Assembly (NCBI GenBank): GCA_905234455.1
Contig: CAJOIH010000019.1
Coordinates: 1-39,712 of the forward strand
Length of the DNA stretch: 39,712 nt
Origin: an uncultured Bacteroidales bacterium
GTDB taxonomy: Bacteria > Bacteroidota > Bacteroidia > Bacteroidales > F082
Direction: 5' to 3'
Below, piece by piece: positions 26,844 through 35,101 of the stretch. A program made the translations under genes and the position numbers. Each line of letters opens with the position of its first letter. Within the stretch, counting starts at the first letter, position 1. The notes under the pieces were generated by a model that did no database searches, was not told where the DNA came from, and saw nothing but the letters and a program-made list of their open reading frames with translations.

Positions 26844-26851
26844 TACCTTTG
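26844..26851 (+). promoter_or_regulatory. -7 box (TACCTTTG) of the thioesterase-folP-cdaA operon
   Basis: TACCTTTG ends 8 bases before the ATG at 26860. With the start of transcription expected about 4 bases past the box, the leader would be only about 5 bases. Confidence 0.68.
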
Positions 26852-26859
26852 CAGGCACT

Positions 26860-27330
26860 ATGAAAGCTACTTATTCACAACGACTCATCAAACTCGCCGA
26901 CCTGAACCACCATCAGACCTTCTTTGCCGGAAGATGCTCCGAGTGGTTCCTCGAGAGTTCCTATTTCGCCGTGGCTCAGTATGTCGACACCAAGGACACC
27001 GTCCTGCTGGTGCTCCACGGCATCGACTTCAAATTCCCCATCTTCGCCGGCGACATCGTCACCTTCGAGAGCAAAGTGATACACACCGGCAAATCGACCC
27101 TCACGGTCTACACCAAGATGTACCGCAGCCGCGAGCCGGAAAAGACCGCCGCTGACGGCTTCGCCACCTTCTCGTATCTCGACGAAAACCACCGGTCCAA
27201 GCCACACGGCATCGTCCTCACCCCCGAGACCGAAGAAGAACAATGGCTGCAACAGCAAGCCCTAGAGGTGCTCGAAGACTCGAAACGGCGTGCCAAAGCC
27301 ATGAACCGTAACCTGCAAAAAAGCGAATGA
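26860..27330 (+). CDS. Acyl-CoA thioesterase-like hotdog protein
   Basis: A 156-residue cytoplasmic protein with a single hotdog domain (about 1-125). LADLNHHQTFFAGRCSEWFLESSYFAV corresponds to the N(x)G.(L/F)FGG..(L/M)..(M/L).E helix region of YciA/4HBT-type acyl-CoA thioesterases. The following strands KFPIFAGDIVTFESKVIHTGKSTLTV match the substrate-binding sheet. The last 30 residues are charged helix. It is likely to hydrolyse acyl-CoA; the chain length is unknown. Its stop overlaps the folP start by 4 bases (ATGA), so the two are coupled. The nearly absent leader is discussed separately. Confidence 0.88.
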   Translation: MKATYSQRLIKLADLNHHQTFFAGRCSEWFLESSYFAVAQYVDTKDTVLLVLHGIDFKFPIFAGDIVTFESKVIHTGKSTLTVYTKMYRSREPEKTAADGFATFSYLDENHRSKPHGIVLTPETEEEQWLQQQALEVLEDSKRRAKAMNRNLQKSE

Positions 27331-28130
27331 CACGCATGGAACCCTCCTACCCGCTCATCATGGGCATTCTCAACGTCACTCCCGACTCGTTCTCCGACGG
27401 GGGCAAGTTCAACAGCGTCGACACCGCCCTCCAGCACTGTGAGGAGATGCTTGAACAGGGTGCTGACCTCATCGACATCGGAGGCTGCTCCACCCGACCC
27501 AACAACGCCATCGCCACCGAGCAGGAGGAGATGACTAGGGTGATACCCGTGCTGAAAGCCATCCGCCAGCGTTTCCCCGATGCACAGATCTCCATCGACA
27601 CCTTCCGCAAAACCGTAGCCGAAGCCTGCATGATCGAGGGAGCTGACATCATCAACGACATCTCCGGCGGGCTCTTTGACCCTGACATGCTGCCCTATAT
27701 CGGCCAAAACCACATCCCCTACGTCATGATGCACTGCGTGGGTACCCCTGAGACCATGCACCAATACAGCCTCGATGGCGACATCCACCAGACCGTGCTC
27801 GACTTCTTCAAGCAACAGTGTGCCATCCTGGAATCATACGGTGAGCAGCAGATCTTCCTGGACCCCGGCATTGGCTTCGGGAAAAGCCTCAAGGCCAACT
27901 ATGCCTTATTGAGCGACATGGAGCGCTACCGTTACAACAACTACCCCATACTCATCGGCGTATCCAGGAAATCCTTGATCCGCAAGCTTCTGGGGATCGA
28001 GGCTGATGCGGAGAACTGCACCACCATCCTCAACACCATGGCACTGATGAACGGGGCCGACATTCTTCGGGTCCACCATGTGAAAAATGCCGTGGAATTG
28101 AAAAAAACCTTTATTTTTGCGGAAAGATAA
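27327..28130 (+). CDS. folP: Dihydropteroate synthase
   Basis: A 267-residue cytoplasmic folate enzyme joining p-aminobenzoate to dihydropterin pyrophosphate; the target of sulfonamides. The TIM-barrel motifs are clear: NVTPDSFSDGG (16-26), DIGGCSTRP (about 51-59), ISIDTF, INDISGG, DPGIGFGKS and GVSRKS. The ATG at 27327 overlaps the thioesterase stop in ATGA fashion; a second ATG three codons on is the alternative start. cdaA follows after 12 bases, an arrangement common in Bacteroidota. Confidence 0.96.
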   Translation: MTRMEPSYPLIMGILNVTPDSFSDGGKFNSVDTALQHCEEMLEQGADLIDIGGCSTRPNNAIATEQEEMTRVIPVLKAIRQRFPDAQISIDTFRKTVAEACMIEGADIINDISGGLFDPDMLPYIGQNHIPYVMMHCVGTPETMHQYSLDGDIHQTVLDFFKQQCAILESYGEQQIFLDPGIGFGKSLKANYALLSDMERYRYNNYPILIGVSRKSLIRKLLGIEADAENCTTILNTMALMNGADILRVHHVKNAVELKKTFIFAER

Positions 28131-28142
28131 CTCAAAGACACC

Positions 28143-28922
28143 ATGATCGACCTCTTTATACAAATCAGGATCATCGACATCATCGACGTTTTATTGGTTG
28201 CCTTGTTGCTTTTCGGCCTATATCGCCTGCTAAAAGGCACAGCTGCCATCAGCATCTTCGTCGGCATCGTGGCCATCTTCCTCATCTGGCAACTCGTCAA
28301 CGCCCTCCAGATGGAGCTGCTCTCCACCATCCTCGGTGCCTTTGTGAGCGTAGGCTTCATCGCACTCATCATTATCTTCCAGCCCGAGATCCGTAGGTTC
28401 CTCTTCACCATCGGCGCCAAGACACGCAATGGCGAAACCAAAGCCTTCCGCATCTTCCGCCGTCGCAAGACGCAGCGCTTCACACTCGACACTGAAACCA
28501 TCTGCCAAGCCTGCAAGTCGATGTCCGACATCAAACAGGGCGCCTTGATCGTCATCACCCGTAAAAACACGCTGCCCGACATCGTCATCACCGGCGTCAC
28601 CATCGACGCTGAGATCAGCAAACCGCTGATTGAGAATATCTTCTTCAAAAACAGCCCCCTGCACGACGGAGCCATGATCATCACCGACAACAAGATCGCT
28701 GCCGCACGCTGCATCCTGCCGGTAACCAACAACACCGACCTGCCGGGACATTATGGATTGCGCCACCGCGCCGCCGTGGGCGTCAGCGAAAACAACGACT
28801 GCATCGTGCTCGTGGTTTCAGAAGAGACAGGAAACATCAGTCTGGTGAAGGAAGGTAAGATCACCACCCTTCAGCCGTTGACGATGAAAGATGTCCTGAA
28901 TAAGGAACTTACAATTCTATAA
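28143..28922 (+). CDS. cdaA: Diadenylate cyclase (c-di-AMP synthase), CdaA type
   Basis: A 259-residue inner-membrane enzyme that makes cyclic di-AMP from two ATP. Three hydrophobic segments (about 12-30, 34-52, 58-80) are followed by a short linker and the DAC domain, with the active-site motifs DGA (175-177) and RHR (207-209). The layout is that of CdaA rather than of DisA. c-di-AMP controls osmolyte/potassium balance and envelope integrity in other bacteria. The usual Firmicutes partners CdaR and GlmM are not adjacent; instead the gene is coupled to folP. Its end overlaps the convergent lipoprotein gene by 14 bases, with no terminator seen. Confidence 0.96.
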   Translation: MIDLFIQIRIIDIIDVLLVALLLFGLYRLLKGTAAISIFVGIVAIFLIWQLVNALQMELLSTILGAFVSVGFIALIIIFQPEIRRFLFTIGAKTRNGETKAFRIFRRRKTQRFTLDTETICQACKSMSDIKQGALIVITRKNTLPDIVITGVTIDAEISKPLIENIFFKNSPLHDGAMIITDNKIAAARCILPVTNNTDLPGHYGLRHRAAVGVSENNDCIVLVVSEETGNISLVKEGKITTLQPLTMKDVLNKELTIL

Positions 28923-29673
28923 ACGCTTCCTCGTCCGGTTGGAAATAAAACTCCTTCCGGTGAGGATCCCAACGAAGCTTGAAGCGGGGATACTTACGCT
29001 CCGCGGCCATGATTTGCTCGATGGTATGGTTCATCATGTAATCGTAAGTGAATGTGGCATAGCGTTTTCCCAAGAAGACCGCATAATCGTAGATATCCTT
29101 GGTTTTCAGGGGCGTGATCTCATAATGGTACTGGGCTTCAGCCCTGCGTTTCTCTGTAACCCATGACTTGAACTCATCCCTCAAGTTGAACTCATCGTAT
29201 AAGGTGGGGCACCATTCGCCGTCGTTCACATCGAACCACGAGGCCACATTGACATTGTTGAGGGTGAAGCTATAGTCATATTCATCCATGAAGTCGAAAA
29301 GATGATCTATATATTCGACATAGGAAGCCTGCAACTCCACCTTCGAGAGGATGACCAGCCAATGCAAGGAGTCGACCTGCACATGGTCGGGATCATCAGG
29401 GATGTATACATTCAGCTGATAGGCCCCCAGCTCCTCGGCATAAGCGGCATACATGATATCGAGAAACTGGTCCTGGTCGACCGAGTCGAGCACCTGTGGA
29501 TATTCACCCTCGTCGTTCACCACTGAGACGATGTCGGCTGACTCGGGAAAATACACCGCCACTTGGATTTCAGGTGACTGGCTGACAAAGCTTTTGGCCA
29601 GTTTGAACTCGCTGCCACACGATGCAAAGACCAGCACCATTAATATACCGATGAGGATATTCTTGATTTTCAT
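28909..29673 (-). CDS. Lipoprotein of unknown function behind parC
   Basis: A 254-residue protein with a lipoprotein signal (MKIKN..., lipobox FASC, lipidated Cys19). The mature part is acidic and aromatic and shows no domain I recognise. Notable stretches are ASWFDVNDGEWCPTLYDEF and, near the C-terminus, KRYATFTYDYMMN and RWDPHRKEFYF. It begins 3 bases after the parC stop, so it is probably cotranscribed with parC, and its own 3' end overlaps cdaA on the other strand by 14 bases. It should be anchored in the outer membrane or inner-membrane periplasmic face; which one cannot be told. Confidence 0.82.
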   Translation of the reverse strand: MKIKNILIGILMVLVFASCGSEFKLAKSFVSQSPEIQVAVYFPESADIVSVVNDEGEYPQVLDSVDQDQFLDIMYAAYAEELGAYQLNVYIPDDPDHVQVDSLHWLVILSKVELQASYVEYIDHLFDFMDEYDYSFTLNNVNVASWFDVNDGEWCPTLYDEFNLRDEFKSWVTEKRRAEAQYHYEITPLKTKDIYDYAVFLGKRYATFTYDYMMNHTIEQIMAAERKYPRFKLRWDPHRKEFYFQPDEEAFIEL

Positions 29674-29676
29674 GGC

Positions 29677-32343
29677 TTAAAACAATTCCATTTGGATTCC
29701 GGGCGTGCCGGGATTACCTTCTGTCGTCCCTTCGGAGGATTCTGGCTTCTCAGGGAGTTCAGGCGTCTCAGGGTTTTCAGGCGTTTCGGGATTTTCAGGC
29801 GCCTCGGGGTTTTCGGGTGTCTCTGGGCTCTCCGGCTCGATAGGTTCCAGCCATTGATAGCTCTCCACCTCACGGTTCGAGAGGCGCTTACCCTTGGCTT
29901 TGTAACTCTTGATGCCAATGAATTCTTCCACATTCACCTCGTCGTCGGGGAAGCTGTTGCCCGCATCGCTCACCTGATAACTCACCAGCAGGCGTGGCAT
30001 CACATCGGTGCTGAACGAGAGGAACTTGGCTTCTTCGTGTTCACCGATGAACGAGATGCGGGTATTGGGTTTCACATCCTTCTCGATGCAGAAGCGTTTC
30101 AGGTACATCTTCTGGGTCTCGCCTTCGATATAGATCACGGAGAAGATCTCGTCAGGGTCGAACTTGCGGATCTCGGTCATGTCATCGTCGAAATGTGTGG
30201 AGAGGTCGTAGCCGGTGACCTTGAACTCGCCATTCGAGAAGATCTGAAGGATGCGGTCGTCGCCCTCGAAGGCACCGAGATGCTGTCCGCGCTTATCGGC
30301 ATTGAGGCGTCGCACCGTGTCGTCGTACCACAGGTCACGGGCGGTGAGGGTCGATACGCCGTCGTCGTGCTTGAAGACGACCTTGATGGGGTATTTGGTC
30401 AGTTGGTTGCCTCGGGCCGAACGTCCTTTCACGGCGAGCTGAGCAAAGTCGTAGTCGAAGGTGGTCTTGCGAAGCTTGGGTGAAGGCCGCAGCTGCACCT
30501 TGATAACCTCCGCCTCGCCGTTGGGGTTGGCAGTGAAGTACACCACCCTCGAGTCGGGACTACCCTGGGTAAGGTCATATTCCTTGTCACGGGTGACACC
30601 TGTCACCGCGAAACGCTTCACGTAGAATGGACAGCCTGGCTTGCCATCACGATACACCACGTTGTAGGTGGTGCGGTCGTCGTTCTTGCGGAACACGGCC
30701 ACATGGATGATGTTGGCGCCCACGAAGAGCTTCGACTGTATCTTGGTGACCATATAGGTGCCATTCTCATGGAACACGATGACATCGTCCAAGTCGGAGC
30801 AGTCGGAGACCAGGGTGTAGGCCTCCTTGTTTTTCTCTCGTTTCAGCCCCTCGCCAGTACAGATAAAGCCTTCGTTAGTGTTTACATAAAGCTTCTCGTT
30901 GTTGGCGGCGACAGCCTGAGCCGAGATGTTATCGAAGTTGCGGATCTCGGTCTTACGTTCACGGCCTACACCGTATTTCTCCTTGATATGGAGATAGTAG
31001 TTGATGGTATAGTCAACGATATGGTCGAGGTTGTACCGGGCTTCCTCCATTTTAGCCTCGATGTCGGCAATCTGCTCGTCGGCTTTCTTGAGGTCGAACT
31101 TGGAGATCTTGCGCACGGGGCGCTCGCAGAGCTTCAGCACATCGTCGCGGGTAATCTCACGGTGGAGCTTCTTGCGGTAGGGATCGAAGCGGCGTTCGAT
31201 GCCGGTCACCTGATCGTCCCAAGTTTCATAGTCCTTCTTCTCCAACTCCTTATAGATGCCTTTCTCGAAGAAGATCTTCTCCAAGGAGATCCAGTGCCAG
31301 TCGCTTTCCAGCTCGTCAAGCAGGATACGGAGCTCCCAGCTGAGCAGCTCCATGGTGCGGTCGGTGCAGCGTCTCAGGATTTCGCTGACGCCCATAAAGG
31401 CGGGACGCTCGTTGATGATGACACAGGCATTGGGCGAGATGCTGACTTCACAGTCGGTGAACGCATAAAGCGCATCAATGGTCTGGTCAGGCGACACACC
31501 GGGATTCAGGTAAATGACAATCTCGCAGTTTTCAGCGGTGTTGTCATCGATCTTCTTGATCTTGATCTTGCCCTTGTCGTTGCACTTCACGATGCTCTCG
31601 ATCAGGCTTCCCGTGGTGGTACCATATGGTATTTCACTGATTACCAGCGTTTTCTTGTCAAGTTGACTAATCCTGGCACGCACACGGATACGTCCACCCC
31701 GCAGACCATCGTTATAGTTGCTCACATCCATCAAACCTCCCGTGGGGAAGTCGGGGAAGAGGGTAAACGGTTCGTCGCGCAGATAGGCCACGGAAGCGTC
31801 GATGAGTTCATTGAAGTTATGCGGCAGGAACTTGGAGGCCAAGCCGACGGCGATACCTTCGGTACCTTGAGCCAGCAGCAGGGGGAACTTCACAGGAAGG
31901 GAAACAGGTTCCTGGTTGCGGCCGTCGTAGGAAGGGCTCCAGTCGGTGGTCTTCTTGTTGAACACGACTTCCTTGGCGAACTTGGAGAGGCGTGCCTCGA
32001 TATAACGGGGTGCCGCGGCATCGTCGCCCGTGAGGATGTTGCCGAAGTTACCCTGGGTCTCGATGAGCAGGTCTTTCTGGGCCATCTGCACCAATGCGTC
32101 GCCGATGGAGGCGTCGCCATGGGGATGGTATTTCATCGTGTTTCCCACGATGTTGGCCACCTTGTTGAACCGCCCGTCATCCAACTCGTTCATCGAGTGG
32201 AGGATACGGCGCTGCACAGGTTTCAGTCCATCCTCGATGGCGGGGACGGCTCGTTCCAAAATCACATAGGAGGCATAGTCGAGAAACCAATTCTCGAACA
32301 TACCCTTTAGGGGAATCACATGGTATTCTTCGTTGTTATCCAT
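29677..32343 (-). CDS. parC: DNA topoisomerase IV / gyrase subunit A with Pro-Glu repeat tail
   Basis: An 888-residue type IIA topoisomerase subunit that breaks and rejoins DNA through Tyr114 (AAAPRYIEARLS). The N-terminal winged-helix region (PLKGMFENWFLDYASYVI, GLKPVQRRILHSM, HPHGDASIGDALV) and tower are typical. The C-terminal beta-pinwheel is present (about 500-830), but no GyrA box of the QRRGGKG kind was seen, so ParC is preferred over GyrA. Residues 837-869 are eleven Pro-Glu-x triplets (a disordered linker), followed by a Gly/Thr/Pro stretch and a terminal QMELF (884-888) resembling a sliding-clamp-binding peptide. parE is not adjacent. The promoter lies in the 31-base gap after the BatA-like gene. 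Confidence 0.93.
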   Translation of the reverse strand: MDNNEEYHVIPLKGMFENWFLDYASYVILERAVPAIEDGLKPVQRRILHSMNELDDGRFNKVANIVGNTMKYHPHGDASIGDALVQMAQKDLLIETQGNFGNILTGDDAAAPRYIEARLSKFAKEVVFNKKTTDWSPSYDGRNQEPVSLPVKFPLLLAQGTEGIAVGLASKFLPHNFNELIDASVAYLRDEPFTLFPDFPTGGLMDVSNYNDGLRGGRIRVRARISQLDKKTLVISEIPYGTTTGSLIESIVKCNDKGKIKIKKIDDNTAENCEIVIYLNPGVSPDQTIDALYAFTDCEVSISPNACVIINERPAFMGVSEILRRCTDRTMELLSWELRILLDELESDWHWISLEKIFFEKGIYKELEKKDYETWDDQVTGIERRFDPYRKKLHREITRDDVLKLCERPVRKISKFDLKKADEQIADIEAKMEEARYNLDHIVDYTINYYLHIKEKYGVGRERKTEIRNFDNISAQAVAANNEKLYVNTNEGFICTGEGLKREKNKEAYTLVSDCSDLDDVIVFHENGTYMVTKIQSKLFVGANIIHVAVFRKNDDRTTYNVVYRDGKPGCPFYVKRFAVTGVTRDKEYDLTQGSPDSRVVYFTANPNGEAEVIKVQLRPSPKLRKTTFDYDFAQLAVKGRSARGNQLTKYPIKVVFKHDDGVSTLTARDLWYDDTVRRLNADKRGQHLGAFEGDDRILQIFSNGEFKVTGYDLSTHFDDDMTEIRKFDPDEIFSVIYIEGETQKMYLKRFCIEKDVKPNTRISFIGEHEEAKFLSFSTDVMPRLLVSYQVSDAGNSFPDDEVNVEEFIGIKSYKAKGKRLSNREVESYQWLEPIEPESPETPENPEAPENPETPENPETPELPEKPESSEGTTEGNPGTPGIQMELF
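29737..29835 (-). repeat. In-frame Pro-Glu-x repeat at the parC 3' end
   Basis: This encodes eleven consecutive PEx triplets (x = S, T, N, A, N, T, N, T, L, K, S). At DNA level it is made of 9- and 18-base near-repeats, visible on the plus strand as TTTTCAGGCG-type blocks. Such a tract can change length by slippage without breaking the frame. Confidence 0.8.
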
Positions 32344-32362
32344 AAAGGCCTAAAAAGAAATG

Positions 32363-32370
32363 CAAAGATA
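32363..32370 (-). promoter_or_regulatory. -7 box (TATCTTTG) of parC
   Basis: On the minus strand this reads TATCTTTG, 19 bases ahead of the parC ATG and 4 bases past the stop of the BatA-like gene. Confidence 0.7.
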
Positions 32371-32374
32371 GTGA

Positions 32375-34201
32375 TTATTTCCAAAAACGCAATACGGAAA
32401 TTTCAGCTATCACCGCTAAAAGAGCCAAAAGAACCAGCCAGCGCCATAAACTCGACTTCTGTGCCTCGGTCTCGCCCGACATTTCCAGACCGGCGGCCTT
32501 GAATTGACTCGCAATGGTTTCATCGTCGACAAAACGCATATCCGATTCCAGGCGACTGTCGTTCCAGGCTTGCACCCTCACCACTGAGTCGGCCGTCGTT
32601 TGCTCGTAGAAGCCTGCCTCGGTGATCTCCTCCTGAAACGAGGCGGTTTCACCTACGGTATATGAAAGCCTCCCCACACCGCCGCCAACGAGGGCCATTT
32701 TCAGCATCAAGGGAACGATGATGGCGTGATCGGCAAAGTTGCTCCACTGGGGGTCGAGGGTGGTGGCAAAGTCATAGAAGTGCCCCTTCCCCACCGTCAG
32801 CTCGGTCAGCAGGGCATCGCCATTGGCGAGATGCATCAAGGCGTGCTTGTCGGGCGTGAGGTTCAGTCGTACATGACGTTTCACATGTGGCAGGTCGGCA
32901 TGTTGTGGCAGGTCGATGATGATGTCGCTGAAAAACTCATATTGTCTTGCCACGTCGCTCACCGCCAAGGTGTTCGTGTCGATTGCCGCGCCATCGTCAT
33001 GGAAGAATGCCACGCTGGCGCCTTCCATGGCCGCCTTGAGCAGCGATTGTTGGACCGTGGCATTGACCTCTGAGGCCTGGTTTACAACGATCAGTTGGGC
33101 TTTCGACAAGGCATCGAAATCGCAACCGTTGGGCGCCATCCACGTGTAGTCGAACTGCGGATCGGCGTCGAAGATCAAGGCTATGGGGCTGGGTTGGCGA
33201 CTGCTGTTGAGTTCCACGACGTTCATCCTCGACTTCACCCCAATGACGAAACGGTAAGTGTCGTCAAAAGTGATGGGATAATCCATCAGGCTGAGGGTGC
33301 AAGGGATGTCGCCAGAGCGTTCCGGAACCACTTGTACGGTCAGCTCGGCTGTGCCACCGCCTTCCACATCCACAGTGGTCGAAGCCACGGTCTTCCCGTC
33401 CATGGCCAGGTTCACCGGCAATCCTTTGACTTCGCGTTCGCCATGGTTGGCAACCACCGCATGAAGCTCATTGGCCATGCCCGGCTGGACCACCGGCGAT
33501 GCCAACCACAGGGTGTCGACAGACAGGTTGGCGGTACTAGAGGCACGCATGGGGACCGCAACCACCAGCAAAGTTGTGTCGGGTGCCACGTTCCCTAAAT
33601 CAAACATATTCTGCTGAAAATCGGAATATACCACTAATGAAGCATGATCGAAGCCATGCATTTTACGGAGCATGGCAAAACGGTCGATGACCTCGCAGAG
33701 CTTCACCGGTGGGCCTTCAAGCCGCATCCGGTCAAGGTTGTCGAGCATCTCCTGTTGGCTCATGGGATATTCGTTCTGAACCTCGAAGCTGTTGGTCAGC
33801 AGCAAGTAACGTGTCGAAGGAGGGAAACCGTTCACCAACTCCTTGGCTTGCTCACGGGCATCCTCAATCAAGGTAGTCTTGTCCGACAGCGCTTTCATAC
33901 TCATGGAGTTGTCGATATAGACACCCACAACGCCCTCATCGGTGTTGATTTTGGCAGTATCGGCAGGTTTGTATGGATAGGCGAACGCCAGCACCAAAGC
34001 CGCGATAAACAGGCAACGCAAGAGAAGCAACACCAATTGTTTCAGCTTCTTGGTGCGGACCGTCTCCTGCTGGATATTCCTCAGCACCGCGGTATTGCTG
34101 AAATACACCAACTTGTGTTTCCTGAAATTAAACAGGTGCACCAAGATGGGGATCAGCAGGGCAAACAAGGCCCAAAGCAGCGATGGATAGAGGAAGGACA
34201 A
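32375..34201 (-). CDS. BatA-like membrane protein with VWA domain
   Basis: A 608-residue inner-membrane protein. Residues 1-25 (FLYPSLLWALFALLIPILVHLFNF) and about 55-75 are the two N-terminal membrane helices that define BatA-domain proteins, with the cytoplasmic RKHKLVYFSN segment between them. A von Willebrand A-type domain follows, with the metal site DNSMS at 97-101. Beta-rich periplasmic domains occupy the middle, and a last helix (about 585-605) precedes a short basic end. Bat proteins in Bacteroidota are tied to aerotolerance and MoxR-linked assembly, but no MoxR or BatB/D genes are here, so the role is open. The start is TTG at 34199-34201: the family N-terminus begins exactly there and no ATG is available, because the upstream sequence is the heptamer array. 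Confidence 0.85.
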   Translation of the reverse strand: MSFLYPSLLWALFALLIPILVHLFNFRKHKLVYFSNTAVLRNIQQETVRTKKLKQLVLLLLRCLFIAALVLAFAYPYKPADTAKINTDEGVVGVYIDNSMSMKALSDKTTLIEDAREQAKELVNGFPPSTRYLLLTNSFEVQNEYPMSQQEMLDNLDRMRLEGPPVKLCEVIDRFAMLRKMHGFDHASLVVYSDFQQNMFDLGNVAPDTTLLVVAVPMRASSTANLSVDTLWLASPVVQPGMANELHAVVANHGEREVKGLPVNLAMDGKTVASTTVDVEGGGTAELTVQVVPERSGDIPCTLSLMDYPITFDDTYRFVIGVKSRMNVVELNSSRQPSPIALIFDADPQFDYTWMAPNGCDFDALSKAQLIVVNQASEVNATVQQSLLKAAMEGASVAFFHDDGAAIDTNTLAVSDVARQYEFFSDIIIDLPQHADLPHVKRHVRLNLTPDKHALMHLANGDALLTELTVGKGHFYDFATTLDPQWSNFADHAIIVPLMLKMALVGGGVGRLSYTVGETASFQEEITEAGFYEQTTADSVVRVQAWNDSRLESDMRFVDDETIASQFKAAGLEMSGETEAQKSSLWRWLVLLALLAVIAEISVLRFWK

Positions 34202-34203
34202 GG

Positions 34204-34245
34204 AGTTAACAGTTAGGAGTTAGGAGTTAGGAGTTAGAAGTTAGA
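34204..34245 (+). repeat. Heptamer repeat array (6 units) between OMP and BatA-like genes
   Basis: Six consecutive units AGTTAAC, AGTTAGG x3 and AGTTAGA x2 are seen on the plus strand. On the coding (minus) strand the units read TTCTAAC/TCCTAAC, and the first of them supplies the TAA stop of the outer-membrane protein gene (34241-34243). The last unit ends 2 bases before the TTG start of the BatA-like gene. It occupies essentially the whole intergenic space. Confidence 0.85.
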
Positions 34246-35089
34246 AGCCAAAGAGGCCACGGTTCTTGTTCTTACGTTTCTCCACTTCGGACCAATAGAA
34301 GCAGTCGTCGGAGGAATGGAAGTCGAGCGGTATGGCAATAGTGAGGGCAGCTTCAATGCCACGGTTCAGGCGTTCCCCCTTGATGTTGTAGGCATTGACG
34401 TTGACCGCCTGTGCCATATCGTTATGCTCCTGGGCCGACCAGGTATCGCGGAGTCCCAAATGATAGCCACCTTCAAGCTTCACCACCATTTTGAAGGCTT
34501 GGAGGTTGAGGGTAAACCTCAGGCCGGCACCAGCTGTCACGCCATAGTCGTAAGGAGCCATGTTGCTGGAGTCGACAGCGACCGTCTGGGCGGGGAAGCT
34601 GTTATCAAGTGAAGTCTGGGTGAATTCGCTGGCGAAGGGACCCACGGTAGGCAATGCCAAACCGAATATCGGCGCAGCAAACACATATGGTTTGAGCCAT
34701 TTCGTGACTGGGATAGCAATGGAGATGGGCAAACGGGCTTCAACGTAATTCACGTTTGCCCGATAGTTCACTTGAGTATTCAAAGTGGTGCTTTCAAACA
34801 GTCGTGAATCGCCACGAACAGTGAAAGAAGCCTGTGGAGCCACATACACAAAACCGTTAAAGAGCGGAATCTCAACTTCGAGTCCGAATACGGGTTTCAC
34901 ACGGTTCATAAATTCATCGAAACCCAAGGCATTCAAGTCGGCATTCCCTGTATAGTGATAACTGGCCAGGTTGCCTCCTGCCCTGATGCCAATGGCAATG
35001 GCTTCACCACTTTTCTTATCTTTATTCTGCTGTGCTGTCAGTTGACAGGCCAGCATCAAAACCACCAAAGTCAATAATGTCTTTTTCAT
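34241..35089 (-). CDS. Outer-membrane beta-barrel protein (PorT-family-like)
   Basis: A 282-residue protein with a signal peptide (residues 1-20, ending TAQ) followed by amphipathic strands of a small outer-membrane barrel: IGIRAGGNLASY, VYVAPQASFTVRGDSRLF, VNYVEARLPISIAI, TAGAGLRFTLNL. The pattern matches the outer-membrane beta-barrel (OMP_b-brl_2/PorT-like) family of Bacteroidota. The exact family and ligand are uncertain; true PorT of the T9SS is somewhat shorter. It follows the lipoprotein gene by 12 bases and its stop codon lies inside the heptamer array. It may form the membrane part of the surface cluster 38314-32375. Confidence 0.75.
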   Translation of the reverse strand: MKKTLLTLVVLMLACQLTAQQNKDKKSGEAIAIGIRAGGNLASYHYTGNADLNALGFDEFMNRVKPVFGLEVEIPLFNGFVYVAPQASFTVRGDSRLFESTTLNTQVNYRANVNYVEARLPISIAIPVTKWLKPYVFAAPIFGLALPTVGPFASEFTQTSLDNSFPAQTVAVDSSNMAPYDYGVTAGAGLRFTLNLQAFKMVVKLEGGYHLGLRDTWSAQEHNDMAQAVNVNAYNIKGERLNRGIEAALTIAIPLDFHSSDDCFYWSEVEKRKNKNRGLFGF

Positions 35090-35101
35090 AGTCTTCCTTG
35101 T

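Noticed and set aside
29737..29835. Possible CRISPR-like or intergenic repeat array
   Set aside because: The repeats are 9/18 bases, have no spacers and are in frame inside parC, so they are a coding low-complexity tract.
30703..32310. Long open frame (535 codons) on the plus strand opposite parC
   Set aside because: It lies wholly antisense to a fully conserved gene, has no recognisable domain and reads as low-complexity Val/Asp/Gly sequence produced by the codon bias of parC.
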